Below are positions 13,231 to 21,518 of a DNA stretch of 43,790 bases, piece by piece. Position numbers and translations under genes: made by a program. The notes beneath the pieces are model-generated. The model ran no database searches. It worked only from the letters and a program-made list of their open reading frames with translations, and was not told where the DNA came from. This DNA comes from a virus: IMG/VR virus record IMGVR_UViG_3300033153_009841, positions 1 through 43,790 of that record; one strand, given 5' to 3'. Each line of letters begins with the position of its first letter. Positions within the stretch are counted from its first letter, which is position 1.

Positions 13231-13886
13231 GGTGTGCCCTCCGGCTCGACCGCCCCTTCGTCTACTGTGCGGTAATACCACCGCGGCTTGCCGATTGGCC
13301 TGTCGATCACTCCCGCGCCGCATTGGTGGCCAGAACGTCCGCCGTGGGTGACGGAGAATCCGGCCGCCAGAACCTTCTCTGCGAAATAGGCGCAATCGCA
13401 GGACAGCATTTCGCACCCGTCGTCGCTGTACGGGAACCAGAACCACGGGGGCTCGACGGCCGCGAACACCTTTGTTTTCGCTCGCCAAAATGGAGTGTGG
13501 AACGAGGTAGGCAAATCCCATGCGTGCGGGTTGTCCGTTTTGACCTTGCACGCCACAACGTCTCCCGGCGTGGAAAGAAACTGGCTGACCCCCGGGTGCG
13601 TTGGGGTGACGTCGTAGTCGATGGACAGCACGTCGTCAAAGCGGTCCAGGTTTGGGAGGATCACATCACGGATCGGGGCATTGCGAGCACAGAGATAGGG
13701 GCAGATGTTGATTCCGTAGATGTTCTGCTTGGGGAAAGTATCCAGCAGCCACAAGGAGGCAGAAACGCGCATCCGGCGCCAACGGGGTTTTCCGTTTTCG
13801 TGAAACCCACCGTACTGATAAGCGAGCACGGCCGTTCGGTCTGGGTCGATCTGGCTGGACTCCAGGACGACTCGCGGTTCACTCAT
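13227..13886 (-). CDS. Glycosyltransferase-like (GT-A) protein
   Basis: A 219-residue protein starting MSEPRVVLESS with AGAGG upstream and ATGA overlap with the fibre gene. A DYD motif (VLSIDYDVTP near residue 95) resembles the metal-binding DxD of GT-A enzymes. The C-terminal segment CAYFAEKVLAAGFSVTHGG-RSGH resembles the 'E/D-x-FC-x-x-A-x-x-x-G-...-GH' element of family-2-like glycosyltransferases. Next to tail-fibre genes, it may glycosylate a virion protein. The family is inferred from motifs; catalysis is not certain. Confidence 0.45.
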   Translation of the reverse strand: MSEPRVVLESSQIDPDRTAVLAYQYGGFHENGKPRWRRMRVSASLWLLDTFPKQNIYGINICPYLCARNAPIRDVILPNLDRFDDVLSIDYDVTPTHPGVSQFLSTPGDVVACKVKTDNPHAWDLPTSFHTPFWRAKTKVFAAVEPPWFWFPYSDDGCEMLSCDCAYFAEKVLAAGFSVTHGGRSGHQCGAGVIDRPIGKPRWYYRTVDEGAVEPEGTP

Positions 13887-14851
13887 TCGAACCTCTCGAT
13901 GAATCGTGTCCCAAACCACGGGTCGATGTGATCGTCTTCGGCGTGGGTCGGGGGTCCGGTGAGTACCGTAACGGCACCCTCAGTGATATTGACATTGGTG
14001 GTATGGCAATCGTGGGTGTGGGTGAGGTCCCCGCCAGTTCCACCGAGACCTACAGTTCCCCTTCCAGCTACGTTTTCATCATCTTCACCACGGAGATACC
14101 TTCCGCGGGTGTCATCGGCACCACCGGAGCCATCCAGTTCTCGCCAGCCGTCTCGAATCGCAGACCCACCCAGCCAGTTCCATGCCTTGATTGTTTTGAT
14201 TGCATCGTCCCAAATGTCTGAGACGATGATCGGCGTGCCGTCCGGTTCGATCTGGTAGTTGACGATGTAGTCTTTCCAGAGTGCCGTGTCTTTCCCCGGT
14301 CCAGTGACCGACACGCCGAGGTACGGGGTTTTCGCCGTGAACTGCGATCCGTTCATAACCCCGTCCCACGTGCAGTTTTTGAGTTCGACGAGTCGGTTGA
14401 TTACTCCGGGGCCATTTCCAGGCCGGCCATCGTAGTCCATATCCTCCCGTAGCCGTCCCCACAGCAACGTCGCCCCAGCCGCGGCGCCCGTCCAAATCCA
14501 CCACCGCCCGTTGTCGCGGAACACGAACACGACCGTATCCTCGGCGATGTAGCCTTGCAGGCTGTGTGCCACCACCGCCCCGTCTTCCTGCCGTTCGGTA
14601 TGCTCCGGCGTCTGGTCGCCTTCGGTTTCTTCAAAAATGCTGTCTAAGAAAAGTATCCAAAATGTGTCGCCTGTTTCCGGGTAGTCGTCGACGTCGTGAT
14701 CCTCTCGGCAGGTCCGCGCGAGCCGTGGTTGTCGCGGCTGGCCGACCCGTGCCTCCCGCTCGGCCGCCTGGTCGGCCCGTTGACGCAGCTCCCGGATCTC
14801 GGCCTGTAGCCGGCGGAGTTCATCGTCGTAGCTGGGCGAGCGGTCATTCAT
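13883..14851 (-). CDS. Tail fibre with collar-like C-terminus
   Basis: A 322-residue protein. An N-terminal coiled coil (about residues 9-35; DDELRRLQAEIRELRQRADQ) is followed by a beta-rich middle with several Trp, then a tail-collar-like C-terminus with DTRGRYLRGED and GGDLTHTHDCHT, typical of fibre tips that fold through His-rich loops. The chosen ATG lies 4 nt after the hub stop without a good ribosome site, suggesting translational coupling. GC is lower than in the hub gene. It is the probable receptor-binding fibre. Confidence 0.7.
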   Translation of the reverse strand: MNDRSPSYDDELRRLQAEIRELRQRADQAAEREARVGQPRQPRLARTCREDHDVDDYPETGDTFWILFLDSIFEETEGDQTPEHTERQEDGAVVAHSLQGYIAEDTVVFVFRDNGRWWIWTGAAAGATLLWGRLREDMDYDGRPGNGPGVINRLVELKNCTWDGVMNGSQFTAKTPYLGVSVTGPGKDTALWKDYIVNYQIEPDGTPIIVSDIWDDAIKTIKAWNWLGGSAIRDGWRELDGSGGADDTRGRYLRGEDDENVAGRGTVGLGGTGGDLTHTHDCHTTNVNITEGAVTVLTGPPTHAEDDHIDPWFGTRFIERFE

Positions 14852-14855
14852 GGAA

Positions 14856-16958
14856 TCAAAACAGTTGTATCGGGTCCAATTCGGCATAGCCGGTGGTGAT
14901 CCGCGACGTGCCGGCCAGCAGGTCCATTTCGATCCCGGTGACCAGCGCGTTCACGGTCTCGGCCGTGTCGTCCTCACCGATCTCGGTGATCAGGTCGCCA
15001 ACCGACACGATGCTGGTGATCTGTTTCAATTGCAGCGTAAACGCGGCCCGCCGGTTGCCGTACCACTCATACAAGAACTTGGCCAGGTCTTTCATCGCGT
15101 CGCGGTCGTCGCGGACGTACTCGCCCTCGCTGCCCGGAGTGGCTCCGTTGCGGTACTGCAGCTCGCCGTCCAGCAGGTCCACCACCGCCAGCCGGTGGAC
15201 CCAGTCCAATCGAGCCCGCTCACCCAGGTCGACGTAGACCACGCGGGACACGTCCTTGCTGGCCGGCACGTCGTCGTCTGCCGGATATCGCTCCTCGACC
15301 GACGCCTCCAGTTCGATCATCACGGTCAAGATGATCGTCTCCCAATCGACCTCGTCGGCCAGCAGATGCTGCCCGCCGGTTGCGCTGTGCCCGTGTATCT
15401 TGACGATCACACCCGGGGCGTCGGGCTGCATGCGCACCGATGCCGCCCACTGGCGGCCCGCGCCGGTCGCCACGTCCTCGCCGGTCCGCTCGATGCCGGC
15501 CGTATTGGCCAGGCGGTCCAGGTGCCTGTAGCGAGTGGTGGTGGCGCTGTCGGGGTTCTCGATATCCGGAACCTGGATCAACGCCAGTGGCGGCGGGAGA
15601 CTCCGGGGGCTCGTCTCCAGTGCCGCGTCTCGCAATTCTTTAGGCAGGTGTCTGGCGAACCGCAACTCCGGCATGTACCACGTGACTGTCTCCGGATAGA
15701 ACTGCGATGAATAGCTCCCCGTCCCGTCGCCTACCTTGCCGTCCCAGTCTGCCGGCAGGCGGAACCACGAATAGACCCGGTGGAACCGCTCCTCGGTCTG
15801 CCAATCGGCAATTCTCGCTTCCTGCCGGTCGGTGTCGTCAACTCCCGTCAGGTCCGGCCCATCCGTATAGGCCGTCTGGTCGGCCGTGGTCCAATCGGCT
15901 TCAAGCGTGCCGTCGGCCGCCCCGAACGACACCACGGCCCGCCGGCGTGCCCCGCGAACAACCACTTGGTCCACCTGGTGGTGGGCGCTATCGCGAAGCC
16001 CGGCCATCACGTCCACCGCCCCGTCGATCGCCAGGCCGTCCGAACCGAGCTGCACCTGGTTCGGATTCGCCTGCTGGGTCTTGCCCGACGGTAACGTAAG
16101 CGGCGAAGCGTTGAAAGGAGCCACGTCCAACAAGATGGCCGGCCCCGCCGCCGAGTTCTCCGGCCTCAGCGACCACGACAACAATCGCCGCCGGTCGCAC
16201 AGTTCGTTGATGATCGATCGGATCGACCGTCCCGCCGTCTTCACCACCGGTCGGTCCCAGTCCGGCAGCACGGCCTTGGCGTCGGCACTGAGCTTCCAGT
16301 CGATGTGGCTCTCGCCCTTCGCGTCCTTCGGTGCGTGGAACGTCAGGAGGTAGTGCAGGATGTCCTTCGTGCTCCACCAGTTCGCGTCGTACAGGTCGTG
16401 GGCGAACACGTAGGCATTATTGGTCAGCGGACTCCTGCACCGGTTGCCCTCGTCGTCAAACGTGTTCGGGTCGTTGAACGTCAGACCACGTCCGATCTCC
16501 TCCTCGTCGCCGTCACTCTTGCGAACCCAGCTCGTGTCGAAAAACGTTCGCAGCAACAGCAGGTCCAGTCCCTCGGCGGTAAACAACTGGTCGCCGGTTT
16601 CCTTGGGCGCGTCGAGCCAATCCATCGCCCCGTCGCGCCGCCTCACCACGTCCGTGAGGATGCCGTACCAGATCAGGTTGTCGCCGGCCTGGGTGATTTC
16701 GATCTTGACGTATTGATCCAACAGATCGAGCGGCGTCTCGTTGTTCCACACCGCTTCCGTGGGCCGCAGCAATTGCCCGTACGGCCACGATATCGTGGCC
16801 TCCGGGCGCACGGAGCCCGATGCCCATCGGACCGTGTTGGCGTAGAGATACGCGCGCGGGGTCCAGTCATCGCCCCACGCCGCCCGCGTGGCGACGGTGT
16901 GGACCGGCGCCTGGTGGTGCAGGTCGCCGTCGGCTGGAATCAGGAACGCACCGGGCAT
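14856..16958 (-). CDS. Baseplate hub / tail-tip protein
   Basis: A 700-residue protein and the second large tail gene after the tape measure. A beta-rich N-terminal part contains YGILTDVVRRRDG. The C-terminal part has LKQITSIVSVGDLITEIG, a segment typical of tail-hub or tip-attachment proteins that form the distal tail ring. No lysozyme domain is visible. The order tape measure, two small tail genes, this protein, then fibre fits siphovirus tail tips. The ATG overlaps the upstream stop region with GGTGA at 7 nt. Confidence 0.65.
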   Translation of the reverse strand: MPGAFLIPADGDLHHQAPVHTVATRAAWGDDWTPRAYLYANTVRWASGSVRPEATISWPYGQLLRPTEAVWNNETPLDLLDQYVKIEITQAGDNLIWYGILTDVVRRRDGAMDWLDAPKETGDQLFTAEGLDLLLLRTFFDTSWVRKSDGDEEEIGRGLTFNDPNTFDDEGNRCRSPLTNNAYVFAHDLYDANWWSTKDILHYLLTFHAPKDAKGESHIDWKLSADAKAVLPDWDRPVVKTAGRSIRSIINELCDRRRLLSWSLRPENSAAGPAILLDVAPFNASPLTLPSGKTQQANPNQVQLGSDGLAIDGAVDVMAGLRDSAHHQVDQVVVRGARRRAVVSFGAADGTLEADWTTADQTAYTDGPDLTGVDDTDRQEARIADWQTEERFHRVYSWFRLPADWDGKVGDGTGSYSSQFYPETVTWYMPELRFARHLPKELRDAALETSPRSLPPPLALIQVPDIENPDSATTTRYRHLDRLANTAGIERTGEDVATGAGRQWAASVRMQPDAPGVIVKIHGHSATGGQHLLADEVDWETIILTVMIELEASVEERYPADDDVPASKDVSRVVYVDLGERARLDWVHRLAVVDLLDGELQYRNGATPGSEGEYVRDDRDAMKDLAKFLYEWYGNRRAAFTLQLKQITSIVSVGDLITEIGEDDTAETVNALVTGIEMDLLAGTSRITTGYAELDPIQLF

Positions 16959-16964
16959 GGGTCA

Positions 16965-17462
16965 TCACCCGAGGACAATCGCGATCGTGAAAACGTCGGT
17001 GCCCGTGCCGGCCAGATCGATTTCGCAATCACCCGCCGAGACGTCGTCGAGCAGGTCGTCGAACTGGAAAAGCCACGGCTTGGTGCAGCCCGCCGGATAG
17101 ACGATCGGGTTGGCTCCGCCAAATACTTCGTACGGATTAGCCGCTCCCTCACTAATGGTCAGCGCCCCGTTGGTCTCGGCCCCGCAGATATAGAGGGCCT
17201 GCAACTTCTTGCCGGTCCCGTCGATCGTGTCCTGGGACCCGCCCGCCAATGCCGTCAAGTCGATCGTGGCGGCGGCGGCCACCAAGGCCAGCGATTGCAC
17301 CGACACATAGACGCCCGGCGGATCCGAGCTGCCGTTGTATGTGGTCTGCGATCCGACGTTGGGCCGGCTGAACGCTTTGTCTCCTCCGACCAGGCCCTTC
17401 AGGGTGTCCTCTATCGTCATTTGGGCCGTGATTCGCAACGTACTGATTTCTGAAACCGACAT
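16965..17462 (-). CDS. Tail structural protein, hypothetical
   Basis: A 165-residue beta-rich protein starting MSVSEISTLRITAQ, with a strong AGGAGGG. Rich in Gly, Thr and Asn with alternating hydrophobics; no membrane segment. Position between the tape measure and the hub suggests a distal-tail or tip component. No family recognised. Confidence 0.6.
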   Translation of the reverse strand: MSVSEISTLRITAQMTIEDTLKGLVGGDKAFSRPNVGSQTTYNGSSDPPGVYVSVQSLALVAAAATIDLTALAGGSQDTIDGTGKKLQALYICGAETNGALTISEGAANPYEVFGGANPIVYPAGCTKPWLFQFDDLLDDVSAGDCEIDLAGTGTDVFTIAIVLG

Positions 17463-17475
17463 GTTTATTTCCCTC

Positions 17476-17889
17476 CTATGGGTTTGTGATTGCGATCAGA
17501 CCCCAATGGCAGACCAGCTTTGCCAGGCTGGGCGGGTTCAGTCCGCCGGAAGATCCGGCGACCGGCGAAATCCTCGCGTCGCGGACGTCCAGCACAGCGA
17601 CCTTGAAGTTGCCGCCCGTGAGGGCACTGAAGTCGTGACTGTCCTGAACCAACAGCACCGGGTCCGCCCCGATCAGCGCCCGGTAGCCCGCCAGCGTCAC
17701 GTGTGCCGTCGCCAGGTCCGTCTGGTCTACCGCCGAGCGGAGCGTGAACGGCACTCCGCGCACGCCGGTTTTCCGCAGCCCCACCCCGTCCACGCCCGGC
17801 CGCACGATCGGACGATCGATCTGCTCGGTCGGCACCGCCACGCGGCCGAGTAGCGTCAAGAACTGGTATCCGCTGATGCTGTTGGCCAT
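17476..17889 (-). CDS. Tail structural protein, hypothetical
   Basis: A 137-residue protein starting MANSISGYQFLTLLGR. It begins 4 nt after the tape-measure stop without a ribosome site, suggesting coupling. A beta-rich middle (GVPFTLRSAVDQTDLA) and position immediately after the tape measure suggest a distal-tail-type role. It is not recognised by family. Confidence 0.6.
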   Translation of the reverse strand: MANSISGYQFLTLLGRVAVPTEQIDRPIVRPGVDGVGLRKTGVRGVPFTLRSAVDQTDLATAHVTLAGYRALIGADPVLLVQDSHDFSALTGGNFKVAVLDVRDARISPVAGSSGGLNPPSLAKLVCHWGLIAITNP

Positions 17890-17892
17890 GGT

Positions 17893-19611
17893 CTAATTGT
17901 TCGATTGCTGGACTGGGCGTGTCCGCGCCGCGGCGCTTATGGCCCCGGCTGCATCAAGAAGCGCCTGGGCGGCAGTGGCCATCACCCCCGCGCTTCCGCC
18001 CGCCGCCTGGGCTGTCTGGAGTCCCTTGCGGCCAGCAAGTTCGGCAGCCGCGCCCGGAGACACCAACGCCTCCGGCCCGTACGCCATCTGGGCGGCCGAG
18101 CCCGCCCATCCGAGGCCCCACGCCGTGGTCTCGTCACCGCGGGCCAGTGCCGCCCCTTGCATTTGCGTTATAAACCCCTGCACTCGATTCGTTGCGATAC
18201 CCAGCCCCACCGCGGCAACCTCCTTTTGTCCCTCCGCCCGTTCGCGCTCGCGTGCCGCCTTCACTAGCCGGCTGCCTTCGCCTATCGCGATGGTCTTTTC
18301 GATCGCCCCGGTCCGCTGCCCTTCCTCGATCTCGGCCTGTCGAGCCCGGAGGGCGCCCGGCTCCAATAGCCGATAGGCCCGCAGTCCGCGCACGTCCAGG
18401 AGTTTTTGCAGATCGGCGGGGCTCAGGTTTTGGGCGCGGATTGACTCCAGTATATTGGCGACCGGCTGGCCCTTGAACTTCTCGCTGTAGCCCTTCACCG
18501 CCAGTTTGTCCAACATCCGCGAGACCGCCGTTGACGCCTCGTCGGGGGAGTAGACCTGCGAAACCATGGACACCGCGGCGAACAGCTCCTCGTCGCTCAT
18601 CCCCATGGCCTTGGCCGGTCCGCCGGCCTTCGCGGTAGCCTGCAAGATGTCCGCCATGCCCACGTCGGTTACCGGCGCGGCGGCGGCAGTGGCCTTGCTG
18701 AAAATCTGCTTGAATGTCCCAGTCTCTTTCTTGCCAAGGGCCGCCTGGAGCTTGCCGGCCTTGCCGATCATGCTGCCCACGCCCTCCTCACCGGCCACCG
18801 TGGCCAGCCGGGACACGAATCCCGCCTCCCCCAGTGCATCGGCCGAGCCCAGTTGAAATGCTACCCGTCCGGCCTCCTGCATCGTGCGGGCCCCGCCGGC
18901 GCGGCGTATGTCCATCGCCGTTTGCTCCAGTTGGGCCATCTTCGCCGGGTCGCCCTTGGCCAACTGGGCCAGCGAGCCCATGTTGAAACTGGCCTCGCGT
19001 TGCTTCTGTGCGATCTCCTCACGCGCCTGCTGCTGTTCTCTAAGTGCCTGGGTGACGAGCGCGACAGCGCCCGATACACCCACGAAGCCCATTGCGTAGC
19101 CCTGGAGGTCGGCCAGTGCGCGCGCGCCAAACGCGCTTTTGCCCGCCTGGCCGGCTCCGCGATACTCCGCCTTCAGTTTCCCGACCGCCCGCCGGTACGT
19201 GTCCTGGGTCATGCCGGCCTCGCGTGTCAGGCGTCGCAGACGTTGCAGCCGGCTTCGGTATTGCTCCATCGGGCTACGGGTGTCGTCATAGACCCGCTTG
19301 GCCGCCCGGGCGAGATTCCTCTGTTCGGTGGTCAGCGCTTTGGTCGCGGTCAGCTCACGCTTCTTGATCTGGGTCGCCTGCTTGCCCAGCCCCGCGATGG
19401 TCGCGGCGTGCTGCTTGGCCAGGTTCAGCGCCTTTATCTTCTCCCTGACCGTCTCCTTAGTGGCGTTCTGGACTTCCTTCTCGGCCGCCTTGACGGCCTT
19501 GGCCGCGTCCCGGCGCTTCTGCTTCAGACGACCCTCCGCCTCCTCGGCCCTTTTCATATTGGCCAGGTGCTGGGATATCTCAGACGTGATCGTGAGTTGG
19601 ATCTCGGCCAT
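17893..19611 (-). CDS. Tape measure protein
   Basis: A 572-residue protein. The N-terminal 160 residues are a long coiled coil (EEAEGRLKQKRRDAAKAVKA and onward). A hydrophobic segment near residue 170-190 (GYAMGFVGVSGAVALVTQAL) is followed by a helical region with a TP901-type core. The C-terminus is Ala/Gly-rich. It sets tail length; by the usual proportion of about 0.15 nm per residue the tail would be about 85 nm. The start at 19611 is 4 nt after the upstream stop, preferred over a longer non-ATG start. Confidence 0.85.
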   Translation of the reverse strand: MAEIQLTITSEISQHLANMKRAEEAEGRLKQKRRDAAKAVKAAEKEVQNATKETVREKIKALNLAKQHAATIAGLGKQATQIKKRELTATKALTTEQRNLARAAKRVYDDTRSPMEQYRSRLQRLRRLTREAGMTQDTYRRAVGKLKAEYRGAGQAGKSAFGARALADLQGYAMGFVGVSGAVALVTQALREQQQAREEIAQKQREASFNMGSLAQLAKGDPAKMAQLEQTAMDIRRAGGARTMQEAGRVAFQLGSADALGEAGFVSRLATVAGEEGVGSMIGKAGKLQAALGKKETGTFKQIFSKATAAAAPVTDVGMADILQATAKAGGPAKAMGMSDEELFAAVSMVSQVYSPDEASTAVSRMLDKLAVKGYSEKFKGQPVANILESIRAQNLSPADLQKLLDVRGLRAYRLLEPGALRARQAEIEEGQRTGAIEKTIAIGEGSRLVKAARERERAEGQKEVAAVGLGIATNRVQGFITQMQGAALARGDETTAWGLGWAGSAAQMAYGPEALVSPGAAAELAGRKGLQTAQAAGGSAGVMATAAQALLDAAGAISAAARTRPVQQSNN

Positions 19612-19615
19612 GATG

Positions 19616-20122
19616 TCAGAATCGCTGTGTGGTTTGCCGTTGAATCCGCCGCAGTCGGCGGCCAATCCAGGAGTCGTAAACTTGGGCCAGCTTGCGGCCC
19701 TCCGCCGGCGAAACCCGCGTCAAGTCCTTGCGCATTCCGGCCGGAAGGCGATTCATTCCCCGGGCCCCAGGCAGCTTGACGCGAATCACGCTCTCGGTGA
19801 CCTCGACCCGCGCACCGATCGGGGCCGACGTCCGCAGACTGCCACCGTGGACCAGCGGGAGGATCTCGCCCGCCGCCTTCTCCGCCGGCCCGGCGTGCCG
19901 CCGAAACGACTTGCTGCCGGGGCGGAGCCGCTGGTTCTTGCGTGGCCGGTAGCCGTACTCTCGTCCCCCCGCCTTCGTGAAGTGTTTATCGAGGAAGTTC
20001 TCCAGCCAATATCGGCCCACTGCCTCGCCCGCGCCCTTTAGGATCTGCTCCCAGAGCTGGGGCGTCAGGTTGGCCGAGCCCGGCACTGCCCCCTTGTGTA
20101 CGACTTTGATTTCGTAGATCAT
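19616..20122 (-). CDS. Virion morphogenesis / tail-completion-like protein
   Basis: A 168-residue basic protein. Features are LWEQILKGAGEAVGRYWLENF, a Lys/Arg-rich middle (GYRPRKNQRLRPGSKSFRRH) and an extended C-terminal helix. Small basic proteins of this size commonly act in tail completion or tail-terminator joining. It is coupled to the tape measure gene. Family uncertain. Confidence 0.5.
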   Translation of the reverse strand: MIYEIKVVHKGAVPGSANLTPQLWEQILKGAGEAVGRYWLENFLDKHFTKAGGREYGYRPRKNQRLRPGSKSFRRHAGPAEKAAGEILPLVHGGSLRTSAPIGARVEVTESVIRVKLPGARGMNRLPAGMRKDLTRVSPAEGRKLAQVYDSWIGRRLRRIQRQTTQRF

Positions 20123-20128
20123 CGGCGT

Positions 20129-20464
20129 TCAGGCCAGCTTCGGCACGAAAAACAGCTCCAGCACGCAGTCGACGGTCCCCGAGGCGCAGGCCAGCTTCAT
20201 GCGGTCCATCGCGCTGGACACCGGAAACTGCCAGGTCCCGCCGCCGCCCAGCGCCACGGGGGTTCCCCAGTCGCTATCCTCCACGGTGATATCGGAGGCC
20301 GGGGTCAACGCGATCCGCACCGCCTGGCCGTCGGACGGCAGCGACTTGTTGCTCAGCAACGCCAGCGCCGTGGCCAGCAGCTCCGCCACGGTTGTGGCGG
20401 TCACGGTCACCACGATCGTGCAGACCCGCCAATCGGAGAAAACAGTTCGATTTACCGCGCTCAT
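20129..20464 (-). CDS. Small beta-rich tail protein
   Basis: A 111-residue protein starting MSAVNRTVFSDWRV, with GAGAGGG upstream. Alternating hydrophobic and Ser/Thr residues (VCTIVVTVTATTVAELLATA) suggest a beta-sandwich; it ends in ELFFVPKLA. It lies between the lower-GC fibre island and the tail completion gene. Function unknown. Confidence 0.6.
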   Translation of the reverse strand: MSAVNRTVFSDWRVCTIVVTVTATTVAELLATALALLSNKSLPSDGQAVRIALTPASDITVEDSDWGTPVALGGGGTWQFPVSSAMDRMKLACASGTVDCVLELFFVPKLA

Positions 20465-20537
20465 CTGATTACCCTCTCGCTGTTTGCCCCGACGTGTCGC
20501 GGCGGAGTAGTTGTTGTGTCACTCGCCCCGTGGAAAG

Positions 20538-21422
20538 CTACTGCTTACCGTAAACCGCGAATATGTCTCGCCGTGAAACCTGCCACCATTCAGCAGTGTA
20601 GTCGAAGGATGCCCCAGGTCCGTTGTCTCGACTAGCCCCGCCCCACCACAGCACGCCATCTGCTAACTCGAGAATCAGTTGGTTGTATTTCAGCCATGTG
20701 TAGCCGCTCAATCGTCTGGCTACTTGGGCCTCGTGTGTATCCGGGAGTGGGTGTGACTGCCAGAGATCGTAGTATTCACAGTACGGCATCCCGAGAACCG
20801 TGGTCTCGGGGTAGAACCGCCGACAAGAATCAAGCGTCGTCTGAATCCATTTCAGCCTTTGGTCAAACGTGTTGAATAGAGGCGGCAGATTCAAGCGGTC
20901 ATAGAAGTATGGCAACAGAAAATCCACTTCCTTCGCCAACGAATGACAGGCAACGAGAATCTGCTCCCTTCTGCCCTCCAAACCTGGATTCAGTATGAAA
21001 TCGATGCCGGCATAAGGCACTTGACCGTAGAAACCGAACTTCACGTCGGGACGCTCATTCTTGGCTACATCCAGAACGTCGTGGAACCAATCCAACTCTT
21101 CTTGCTGGAAGATGTACCACGGAGACTCTGACAATGGCTGACAAATACGATGTGTCGTGCCCTCGATATTCAGCCAGCACCGTGAGTTTCTTGGAATCGC
21201 CCCGGTGTTGTCGCCCCGGGCCAAGATTCGCCGAAACTTGTTTTCGTCTATCGGCCCGGTAGAGTCATAGCCGCCAGACCCGTTTGACGGGAAGATGCTG
21301 TTGTGAAACAACGCCGGCATCCGGGTAGACCCATAAGGTTCCAGCAGCTTGTCGCAGAAAGCGTGCGGAGTCAGGCTGCCTTCCGGGTCCGAAAACAGGA
21401 AGTAGTGGTAGAAGCGTTTCAT
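20538..21422 (-). CDS. TIM-barrel-like glycosidase candidate, host-range island
   Basis: A 294-residue protein with GGGAGACT upstream of its ATG. Strand-turn segments typical of a barrel are visible: KFGFYGQVPYAGIDFIL near 128, VDFLLPYFYD near 166, TTVLGMPYCEYYD near 206 and DGVLWWGG near 254. Acidic residues at strand ends are consistent with a glycoside hydrolase fold. No signal peptide. Codon use and GC differ from neighbours. It lies in the tail module next to the beta-propeller protein, so it may cut a surface polysaccharide as a depolymerase. The enzyme family is not recognised. Confidence 0.45.
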   Translation of the reverse strand: MKRFYHYFLFSDPEGSLTPHAFCDKLLEPYGSTRMPALFHNSIFPSNGSGGYDSTGPIDENKFRRILARGDNTGAIPRNSRCWLNIEGTTHRICQPLSESPWYIFQQEELDWFHDVLDVAKNERPDVKFGFYGQVPYAGIDFILNPGLEGRREQILVACHSLAKEVDFLLPYFYDRLNLPPLFNTFDQRLKWIQTTLDSCRRFYPETTVLGMPYCEYYDLWQSHPLPDTHEAQVARRLSGYTWLKYNQLILELADGVLWWGGASRDNGPGASFDYTAEWWQVSRRDIFAVYGKQ

Positions 21423-21518
21423 GCGGCTAGTCTCCCAAATGCCTGGGGTTGCTCAGGTTCAACTGCACCCCCAAGTCGGGTAGATCGCTAAACAGGAATC
21501 GGTGATGGATGGGGATGC

